From positions 9,009 to 16,004 of the forward strand of contig JAOZUU010000012.1 in NCBI GenBank assembly GCA_029938515.1: a stretch of DNA of 6,996 nt. The letters run 5' to 3'. The position numbers and the translations under genes were made by a program. The notes beneath the pieces were generated by a model. That model saw only the letters and a list, made by a program, of their open reading frames with translations. It was not told the DNA's origin and ran no database searches. The stretch's first letter is position 1. Every line of letters starts with the position of its first letter. Source of the stretch: Desulfobacterales bacterium (GTDB lineage Bacteria > Desulfobacterota > Desulfobacteria > Desulfobacterales > QNYZ01). This document shows, piece after piece, positions 1 to 4,956 of the stretch.

Positions 1-705
1 GTCTCCATCGACAAAGCCTATGCCGGACACGCCCAAAAAGTGATAAGCGGCCTGTGGGGTCAGGGACAGATGAGCTTTTGCAAGGCCATCGTGGTGGTGG
101 ATGCCGATATCGACCCTCAGGATCCCGGCCAGGTTCTTCGAACCCTGATCCGCCGACTCGACATCCGGTCGGATCTGGCCCACACGACCGGTATTCTGGA
201 TGTTTTGGATCATAGCTCGCCATTTCCAAATTTTGGTCATAAAATCGGCATTGATCTCACTGAGAGAGTAACCGGTGAGCCGCCCCGTTCCGAACCAAAA
301 TCATTACCCTGTCAACCCTTTTCCCGCTTATCGGCCGAATCGTTAAAAACGAGCGTAGATGGAATCGTCGCCCTTCGAGAATTAATGACCGAGCAACCCA
401 ATGGTCCGAACCAGCGGATTCGATTGATTGCGATAGCCATCACCAAATCCGACCATCGGGGCGGGCAGGCGTTTGCCGAGGAGATTTTGAATAACGGCGT
501 GCTGGCTCCCCTTGATATCGTGATTTTATTCGACGCATCCATCGACCTTTACGATGAATCGCGACTCTTGTGGAAACTGTTCAATAATGTCGATCCCGGT
601 CGAGATCTGTTCGTCCGTAACTCACAAATGGTCATTGATGCCTGCAATAAGGGACCCATGGATGGCCATCATCGCCAATGGCCCGATGAACTGACGTTTG
701 ATTGA
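1..705 (+). CDS. mqnL: UbiD-family decarboxylase, menaquinone-pathway (MqnL) type, C-terminal part
   Basis: Only the last 234 codons are present; the gene begins before the window. The frame is open from base 1 and ends at TGA 703-705. The visible start reads VSIDKAYAGHAQKV, followed by LWGQGQM and IVVVDADID, which is the characteristic C-terminal half of UbiD decarboxylases; a further family block, DVLDHSSPFPNFGHKIGID, follows. UbiD enzymes use prenylated FMN to remove carboxylates from unsaturated or aromatic acids. After the usual UbiD end comes an extension that ends in LFNNVDPGRD and a terminal WPDEL segment. From memory this is typical of the long futalosine-route menaquinone decarboxylases (MqnL) rather than of E. 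coli UbiD, so MqnL is the preferred assignment. The prFMN-binding and catalytic residues lie upstream and cannot be checked. Other UbiD-family substrates remain possible. mobB follows 93 bp later with no clear terminator between. Confidence 0.8.
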   Translation, partial: VSIDKAYAGHAQKVISGLWGQGQMSFCKAIVVVDADIDPQDPGQVLRTLIRRLDIRSDLAHTTGILDVLDHSSPFPNFGHKIGIDLTERVTGEPPRSEPKSLPCQPFSRLSAESLKTSVDGIVALRELMTEQPNGPNQRIRLIAIAITKSDHRGGQAFAEEILNNGVLAPLDIVILFDASIDLYDESRLLWKLFNNVDPGRDLFVRNSQMVIDACNKGPMDGHHRQWPDELTFD

Positions 706-798
706 CGATTAATCCGTGGCGATATATTGAGCATGATGAACTTGGTATTCGGATAAAATCAAGTAACTATTATTTAACACAAATTAAGGGAGTACAAT

Positions 799-1281
799 AT
801 GCCGCCAATCATATCGATTGTGGGTAAATCGAAATCCGGCAAAACCACCCTGCTTGAAAAATTAATCCCTGAACTGAAGCGCCGGGGATATCGAATTGGA
901 ACCATCAAGCACGCCCATCACGGATTTACCCTTGACTCGAAAGGAAAAGACAGTGCCCGTCACCGTGCCGCCGGAGCCGATGCCGTCATCGTTTCCGCAC
1001 CGGAAACCATGGCCATGATCAAAAACCATGCCGATGAGTCCCTATCCAACCTGGCGACATATCTACAGGACATGGACCTGGTGATCGCAGAAGGCTTTAA
1101 AAGCGACGATCAACCCAAAATCGAGGTATGCCGGGCAGACAATCACAAATCCCCGATCCATCCCATTGTCAACCAATTGATCGCGTTTGTTTCCGATACG
1201 AACATCGATATGAGTGTGCCCAAATTCGGGCTGGAGGATATTGAGCACCTGACAGACTGGATTGAAAATCGGTATTTATAA
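799..1281 (+). CDS. mobB: Molybdopterin-guanine dinucleotide biosynthesis protein MobB
   Basis: A 160-residue P-loop protein. Residues 9-16 (GKSKSGKT) form the Walker A motif just after the first beta strand. The MobB signature TIKHAHHGF, with D46, K48 and the DSARHRAAGAD stretch, follows at about 35-61. DLVIAEGFK at 93-101 is the Walker B-like segment typical of this family. Length matches stand-alone MobB proteins. MobB binds GTP and assists MobA in attaching GMP to molybdopterin, giving the MGD cofactor of formate dehydrogenases and other DMSO-reductase-family enzymes. It is cytosolic. The ATG at 799 is supported by a good Shine-Dalgarno TAAGGGAG at 785-792. The gene could be cotranscribed with the upstream decarboxylase; a 93-bp AT-rich gap shows no confident promoter. 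Its closeness to a probable selenoprotein gene fits an organism using Mo/W-Se enzymes, but the link is inference. Confidence 0.93.
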   Translation: MPPIISIVGKSKSGKTTLLEKLIPELKRRGYRIGTIKHAHHGFTLDSKGKDSARHRAAGADAVIVSAPETMAMIKNHADESLSNLATYLQDMDLVIAEGFKSDDQPKIEVCRADNHKSPIHPIVNQLIAFVSDTNIDMSVPKFGLEDIEHLTDWIENRYL

Positions 1282-1369
1282 TTGTAACCAAAACCTGAAA
1301 TCGAGCTCATTATCCCCAAGAACGTGAGAATACGATGATCCCTTAATACCGGGAAATATTTACAATACG

Positions 1370-1386
1370 GCATGGAAAAGCATGGA
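1370..1386 (+). repeat. Short direct repeat GCATGGA upstream of the selenoprotein-sigma operon
   Basis: Two copies of GCATGGA (1370-1376 and 1380-1386) are separated by AAA, so they repeat every 10 bp, about one helical turn. They lie 39-55 bp before the start codon at 1425, in the 143-bp gap after mobB. This could be a binding site for a regulator of the operon. It is short enough to be chance. The rest of the gap (1282-1424) shows no convincing terminator or promoter. Confidence 0.25.
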
Positions 1387-1424
1387 CAACCATTTCAAAA
1401 CCACGTATATAAAGGAAAAAACAA

Positions 1425-1583
1425 ATGAAAGAAATTCTAACGGTACTGCTGGTTATCGGGGTCTGGGTATTTCTACAGGCCTATCTGTTGCCCAAACTGG
1501 GCGTTTCAACGTGAATGCGGGAATCCTGTCAGGTGACAGACAAGACGGAGAATGCCGACAAGTCCAAGGAAATCGTCAACTAA
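1425..1583 (+). CDS. Small membrane selenoprotein (TGA at 1512-1514 read as selenocysteine), family not recognised
   Basis: A reading frame starting at ATG 1425, with AAAGGA at 1411-1416 eight bases upstream, runs 29 codons to TGA 1512-1514. It continues in the same frame for 22 more sense codons to TAA 1581-1583. With selenocysteine at codon 30 the product is 52 residues. Residues 4-22 are a hydrophobic membrane helix (ILTVLLVIGVWVFLQAYLL). Then comes PKLGVST-U30-MRESC35, placing U and a Cys five positions apart (U-x4-C) just after the membrane. The tail from about 38 is polar and charged. A hairpin with an AGGT loop lies right behind the TGA (see the bSECIS entry). A U/C pair beside a membrane anchor suggests a thiol-selenol redox centre; substrate and membrane orientation are unknown. 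An automatic caller would miss this gene or truncate it. Alternatives are a 29-residue peptide that ends at TGA, or reinitiation at the adjacent ATG 1515. The stop overlaps the sigma gene by 32 nt. Confidence 0.72.
1512..1539 (+). promoter_or_regulatory. Putative bacterial SECIS element after UGA
   Basis: Downstream of TGA 1512-1514, bases 1526-1530 (CTGTC) pair perfectly with 1535-1539 (GACAG) around the loop AGGT at 1531-1534. Sixteen bases separate the UGA from the loop. Known bacterial SECIS elements place the loop roughly 16-37 nt after the UGA and need a G among the first two loop bases; here the second base is G. The loop sequence resembles the AGGU core of the E. coli fdhF element, recognised by SelB. 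No extended lower stem is visible, so the upper stem alone carries the evidence. Confidence 0.72.
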
Positions 1584-2187
1584 GAACAACAGCAATGATA
1601 CTGAACTGGTCCAGGCTATCCAGTCCGGCCGGATTGACCTTTATCAAGAGCTCGTTTCGCGCTACGAACGCAAACTGTATAATTTTGGACTTCGAATGTG
1701 CCGGAATGCCAGTGATGCCGAGGATCTGGTTCAAGATACCTTTCTAAATGTATTTAAATACTTAAAGGGTTTTCGGCATGAAGCCAAATTTAAAAACTGG
1801 TTGTACAAAATTGCGGCCAGCGCCTGTATTAAAAAAAGACGCCGGCTGAAATACGCACCGGATCAAACCCTTTCACTAGAAGATTTTTTGCCCGGGGATG
1901 AAGCCGAAGTCGCCCGAGAGATTCCCCGGTGGACCACCATTCCGCTGGACCAGCTTTTAAATGAAGAATTGGCGGAGGTGCTGAGCGATACAATCCACAC
2001 CTTGCCCGAAAAATATCGCATTGTGGCCATCCTAAGGGATGTTGAAGGTTTCTCAACTGCTGAAACGGCAAAAATCCTCGACATTACTCCGGCCAATGTG
2101 AAGGTCCGGCTCCATCGGGCCCGTCTTTTCCTCAGAGATAAATTGAAGAATTATTTCGAACATGATCACAACTACCCATCCACATAA
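1552..2187 (+). CDS. ECF-type sigma-70 family RNA polymerase sigma factor
   Basis: A 211-residue group 4 sigma factor. Sigma region 2 spans about residues 27-98, with the core-binding stretch DAEDLVQDTFLNVFKYLKGF at 55-74 and a WLYKIA segment at 83-88. A linker at about 100-135 is followed by region 4 (136-197), with the helix-turn-helix STAETAKILDITPANVKVRL at 168-187 that reads the -35 element. Region 3 is absent, as in ECF factors. ATG 1552 is the only ATG before region 2 in this frame, and an upstream in-frame stop at 1534-1536 bars an earlier start. Its local ribosome site, GGAG at 1547-1550, is only one base from the ATG and poorly placed, which suggests translational coupling to the overlapping selenoprotein gene. 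The downstream zinc-finger gene overlaps by 26 nt and is the likely cognate anti-sigma. The target promoters cannot be read from this window. Confidence 0.93.
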   Translation: MPTSPRKSSTKNNSNDTELVQAIQSGRIDLYQELVSRYERKLYNFGLRMCRNASDAEDLVQDTFLNVFKYLKGFRHEAKFKNWLYKIAASACIKKRRRLKYAPDQTLSLEDFLPGDEAEVAREIPRWTTIPLDQLLNEELAEVLSDTIHTLPEKYRIVAILRDVEGFSTAETAKILDITPANVKVRLHRARLFLRDKLKNYFEHDHNYPST

Positions 2188-2416
2188 CGCTCGTTGCCTC
2201 GATCTGTTTAAAAAACTGTCCGAATATATTGACCAAGAACTGGATGCGGCCACTTGTCGACAAATCGAACAGCATGTTAAAAATTGCCCGCCTTGCCAGG
2301 CCTGCCTTGAAACCTTGAAAACAACCGCCGGCTTATGCCACCGGATCGAGGAAGCACCGGTACCGACAGGCCTCTCCGACCGTTTAAAAAAGATGATTAA
2401 TGAATTGACGGTATAG
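2162..2416 (+). CDS. Soluble zinc-finger (zf-HC2/ZAS-type) anti-sigma factor
   Basis: An 84-residue protein with the anti-sigma zinc-finger pattern: C12, then YIDQELD at 22-28, then H38-x3-C42-x2-C45. H38, C42, C45 and probably C12 are the expected zinc ligands. C32, C48 and C58 add further cysteines. The family binds its ECF sigma and keeps it from core polymerase; in redox-responsive members such as RsrA, thiol oxidation and zinc loss release the sigma. No membrane helix is present, so it acts in the cytosol and would sense an internal signal or receive one from a partner. ATG 2162 lies inside the end of the sigma gene (26-nt overlap) with no strong Shine-Dalgarno, so translation is probably coupled. 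Redox sensing is inferred from the zinc motif and the neighbouring selenoprotein. Confidence 0.86.
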   Translation: MITTTHPHNARCLDLFKKLSEYIDQELDAATCRQIEQHVKNCPPCQACLETLKTTAGLCHRIEEAPVPTGLSDRLKKMINELTV

Positions 2417-2424
2417 ACGACAAC

Positions 2425-2450
2425 CCGGCTGGGTGGTTTACTCCCACCGG
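2425..2450 (+). terminator. Possible stem-loop after the anti-sigma gene
   Basis: CCGG (2425-2428) and TGGG (2430-2433) pair with CCCA (2443-2446) and CCGG (2447-2450). This gives an 8-bp GC-rich stem with one bulged C at 2429 and a 9-base loop. It starts 9 bases after the anti-sigma stop, where a terminator would be expected. No U-run follows (TTCGAACCCC instead), so intrinsic termination is uncertain; it could be an mRNA 3'-end stabiliser. Confidence 0.35.
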
Positions 2451-2490
2451 TTCGAACCCCCTTATCCTCCCTTTCCGGCCGTACCCGGAT

Positions 2491-2519
2491 TTGACACAAT
2501 GTGCCGTTTCAAATATAAC
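2491..2519 (+). promoter_or_regulatory. Sigma70-type promoter for gltA
   Basis: TTGACA at 2491-2496 is a perfect -35 box. TATAAC at 2514-2519 matches five of six -10 bases, and the spacer is the optimal 17 bp. Transcription would start near 2526, giving a leader of about 72 nt before the gltA ATG at 2598. No riboswitch-like structure was noticed in that leader. Confidence 0.72.
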
Positions 2520-2597
2520 CGGCTTGCGCTGAAGTATAAATTGTCTCCTGTGATCGATTTTATTCAAGAATGCCCGTCGTAACAGAAAGGATTTTCA

Positions 2598-3881
2598 ATG
2601 TCGGATTATGCAACCTTAACCTATGATGGAAACACATACGAATTTCCCGTCATCACGGGTAGCGAGGGAGAAAAAGCCATCGATATATCGACCATGCGGG
2701 CAAAGTCGGGAATAATCACCATGGATTACGGATTTTCCAGTACCGGCAGTTGTAGCAGTACGATCACTTTCATGAACGGTGAGAAAGGGATCCTCCGGTA
2801 TCGGGGTATCCCGGTGGAGCAACTGGCCGAACATGCAACTTTTAAAGAAACCGCTTACTTGCTCATCAACGGCCGTCTCCCTAATCGAAAAGAATTGACC
2901 CGTTTTTCCGTCATGTTGAATGACCATTCCCTGGTTCACGAAGACATGCAGGAGTTTTATAAAAGCTTTCCACGCATCTCGCACCCCATGGGGATCTTAT
3001 CGTCCATGGTAAACGCGCTGAGAAGCTTTTATCCCGAGCTGGAAAAAACCGATGAGGAGATCAACATCACCATGACCCGGCTGCTGTCAAAGATCCGAAC
3101 CATGGCGGCCATGGCGTACAAAATCTCCAGGGGACACAAGCTCGTCTATCCCCGACCGGATCTGAACTACTGCGCCAATTTTTTAAATATGATGTTCGAT
3201 TCACCGGTAAGGCCTTACGACATTGACGAAGACCTGGTTCAGGCCCTGCGCGTCTTCTGGATCCTCCACGCCGATCACGAACAAAACTGTTCCACCACCG
3301 CCGTCCGGGTGGTCGGGAGCGGGCGCGTTAATCTATATGCTGCTATTTCGGCGGGTATTGCAGCCTTGTGGGGCCCGCTGCACGGCGGCGCCAATCAGGC
3401 CGTTATAGAAATGCTCAGCGAGATCGTCCGGGATGGCGGTAAAGTTCAAAAAGTAATTGAACGGGCCAAGGATCGCAACGATCCGTTTCGGTTGTTCGGT
3501 TTCGGTCACCGCGTGTATAAAACCTACGATCCGCGCGGCCAGATTATCAAGAAGATGGCCGACCGGCTGCTGGAAAAACGGCAAGTTTCCGACCCGTTGC
3601 TGGACACCGCCAAAGAGCTGGAAATCGCTGCCCGCAAAGACGACTACTTTATCGAAAACAACCTCTATCCCAATGTCGATTTCTACAGTGGAATCGTATT
3701 ACGGTCTATCGGCATTCCAACCAACATGTTCACGGTTATGTTTGCCATCGGTCGATTACCCGGCTGGATTTCCCAGTGGAAAGAGAGTATCGACGATTCA
3801 AACTGGAAAATCACACGACCCCGTCAGATCTATACGGGTCCCACATGCACGGACTATACCCCCCTTGATAAACGACCGTAA
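2598..3881 (+). CDS. gltA: Citrate synthase, type I (GltA-like)
   Basis: A complete 427-residue citrate synthase, the same length as E. coli GltA. It condenses acetyl-CoA and oxaloacetate to citrate in the cytosol, the entry step of the TCA cycle. Residues visible: HADHEQN at 224-230 (H227), LHGGANQ with H262, GFGHRVYK with H304, and D361 in NVDFYSG. H262, H304 and D361 correspond to the E. coli catalytic triad H264, H305 and D362. RPRQIYTG at 407-414 supplies the C-terminal substrate-binding arginine segment. The long N-terminal domain (about 1-50) is of the kind found in hexameric Gram-negative enzymes; NADH inhibition, known for some of these, cannot be settled here. ATG 2598 has AAAGGA at 2586-2591. 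A near-consensus sigma70 promoter precedes it, and more than 160 bp separate it from the next gene, so it is probably monocistronic. In a sulfate reducer the gene could feed either biosynthesis (2-oxoglutarate) or acetyl-CoA oxidation. Confidence 0.97.
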   Translation: MSDYATLTYDGNTYEFPVITGSEGEKAIDISTMRAKSGIITMDYGFSSTGSCSSTITFMNGEKGILRYRGIPVEQLAEHATFKETAYLLINGRLPNRKELTRFSVMLNDHSLVHEDMQEFYKSFPRISHPMGILSSMVNALRSFYPELEKTDEEINITMTRLLSKIRTMAAMAYKISRGHKLVYPRPDLNYCANFLNMMFDSPVRPYDIDEDLVQALRVFWILHADHEQNCSTTAVRVVGSGRVNLYAAISAGIAALWGPLHGGANQAVIEMLSEIVRDGGKVQKVIERAKDRNDPFRLFGFGHRVYKTYDPRGQIIKKMADRLLEKRQVSDPLLDTAKELEIAARKDDYFIENNLYPNVDFYSGIVLRSIGIPTNMFTVMFAIGRLPGWISQWKESIDDSNWKITRPRQIYTGPTCTDYTPLDKRP

Positions 3882-3932
3882 AAAAGATTACCCGCCGGCT
3901 AACCCTGATTCAGCCCTCATCCCAAAACGTCG

Positions 3933-3973
3933 TTGACAATTTTGAGAGTATCTGTCAATATTAGTGTAATATT
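3933..3973. promoter_or_regulatory. AT-rich control region with two inverted repeats before the kinase gene
   Basis: AATATTA (3957-3963), GTG (3964-3966), TAATATT (3967-3973) form a perfect 17-bp inverted repeat, suited to a dimeric repressor. A second pair, TTGACA (3933-3938) and TGTCAA (3953-3958), lies just upstream and touches it. TTGACA is also a perfect -35 box; possible -10 boxes are weaker (CAATAT at 3956-3961 with 17-bp spacing). TTGAGA 3942-3947 with TAATAT 3967-3972, 19 bp apart, is an alternative. The palindrome would overlap either -10. The rest of the 164-bp gap (3882-4045) shows nothing clear. Confidence 0.4.
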
Positions 3974-4045
3974 CTTTTAAATCGGTTACATCCTCCCGTC
4001 GCAAACAGGTTGATATTCTAAATAATACGAGATTGCAATACCATC

Positions 4046-4954
4046 ATGGCCTCAATAAAAAAAATGAATTTCAATCACCTGGTCGGCCAGAAGGTGGGAA
4101 CCGTGACACTTTTAAAAGAACTGGCCCGCGGCGGCATGGCCGTTATTTTTACCGCCTACCAGCAATCACTCAAACGCCAGATCGCGGTCAAAATTCTTCC
4201 CAAATCACTTCTGACCCCCGTGGCCGCCAAACTCTTCCAGCAGGAGGCCGAGTCCGCCGCTATCTTGGCACACCCGAATATCATCCCCATCTATGAGGTG
4301 GGCGAAACTGATGATTTCCTGTTTTTTACCATGCAGCTGGTCAAAGGGCAGACCCTGGCCGATTTAATCGATATGGCGGGGAGATCGCTTTTGTCATTTC
4401 GACGGGTGATGCCCGTGGATACCACCATTAATATCATTATCAGCATTCTCGAAGCTTTGGGATATGCCCACAGCGAAGACATCATTCATCGGGACATCAA
4501 ACCAGCCAACATCATCATTGAATCTTACACGAAGCGGCCGATTGTCACCGATTTCGGTATTGCCACGGTTTCCCGAGGAGAAAACCTGACAGAGGGAGTG
4601 ATTGCCGGGACCCCTGTTTATATGGCCCCGGAAGAGATCCTAAGGGGCAATGTGGATGCGCGTACGGATATCTACGCAACCGGTGTAGTGCTGTTTGAAA
4701 TGCTGACCTCCTATCTCCCGCTGCCGACATTTAAGTCAACACGGGAATTACTGGAAATGAAACTGTCGCTGAAAGACCGTTTATTCACCAAAAAACCTTC
4801 TCAAATGAACCAGATGATCGATCCGGCCATGGATAACATCGTTTTTAAGGCCCTGACCTATGATCCCGATAACCGATATACCGATTGCCGGGAATTTATC
4901 AGAAGTCTGAAAACTTACCTTAATCGTGCCGTTTCAAATCGACTCAGAGGGTAA
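4046..4954 (+). CDS. Hanks-type serine/threonine protein kinase, soluble
   Basis: A 302-residue kinase that is almost only a catalytic domain. The glycine-rich loop is at about 25-36 (ELARGGMAVIFT), with Ala in place of the usual third glycine. K49 in IAVKIL is the ATP-anchoring lysine, and E68 or E70 is probably its helix-C partner. HRDIKPAN at 148-155 holds catalytic D150 (an RD kinase, so probably activated by phosphorylation of its activation loop). DFG is at 169-171, the GTPVYMAPE activation-loop end at 188-196, and D208 of the DIYATG helix follows. It phosphorylates Ser/Thr of target proteins in the cytosol. There is no membrane helix, PASTA or other sensor domain, so input must come from a partner. 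No strong Shine-Dalgarno precedes ATG 4046; ATG 4064 (M7) has none either, and the kinase fold would survive both starts. The next gene begins 2 nt after the stop and is the best candidate partner or substrate. Confidence 0.93.
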   Translation: MASIKKMNFNHLVGQKVGTVTLLKELARGGMAVIFTAYQQSLKRQIAVKILPKSLLTPVAAKLFQQEAESAAILAHPNIIPIYEVGETDDFLFFTMQLVKGQTLADLIDMAGRSLLSFRRVMPVDTTINIIISILEALGYAHSEDIIHRDIKPANIIIESYTKRPIVTDFGIATVSRGENLTEGVIAGTPVYMAPEEILRGNVDARTDIYATGVVLFEMLTSYLPLPTFKSTRELLEMKLSLKDRLFTKKPSQMNQMIDPAMDNIVFKALTYDPDNRYTDCREFIRSLKTYLNRAVSNRLRG

Positions 4955-4956
4955 AA

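Noticed and set aside
703..759. TGA at 703-705 ending the decarboxylase as a second possible Sec codon
   Set aside because: The protein already ends at the family's usual C-terminus, no hairpin with a G-containing loop follows, and the read-through would add a short unconserved tail.
1383..1413. TGGACA ... TATATA/TATAAA as a promoter for the selenoprotein gene
   Set aside because: Transcription would start near 1418, after the AAAGGA ribosome site at 1411-1416, so the message would lack it.
1515..1583. A separate 22-residue peptide starting at ATG 1515 directly after the TGA
   Set aside because: It has no ribosome site of its own and is too short to fold. The SECIS hairpin and the U-x4-C pairing explain the frame continuity better, though reinitiation cannot be formally excluded.
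1382..1747. A 121-codon + strand open frame across the selenoprotein and sigma start
   Set aside because: Its translation has no recognisable domain and it overlaps, in another frame, the selenoprotein gene (start site and hairpin match) and sigma region 2, which is clearly coding.
2447..2462. GGTTCGAACCCCC, resembling a tRNA T-arm
   Set aside because: The flanking bases do not form a T-stem, and no acceptor, anticodon or D-arm could be built around it; at most it is chance.
2053..2499. A 148-codon minus-strand open frame opposite the anti-sigma gene
   Set aside because: It is a shadow of the sigma and anti-sigma genes; both + strand proteins carry strong family motifs and the minus-strand product shows none.
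3457..3936. A 159-codon + strand frame over the 3' half of gltA
   Set aside because: It is out of frame with the citrate synthase, whose catalytic motifs cover the same bases; the product is low-complexity and unlike any family.
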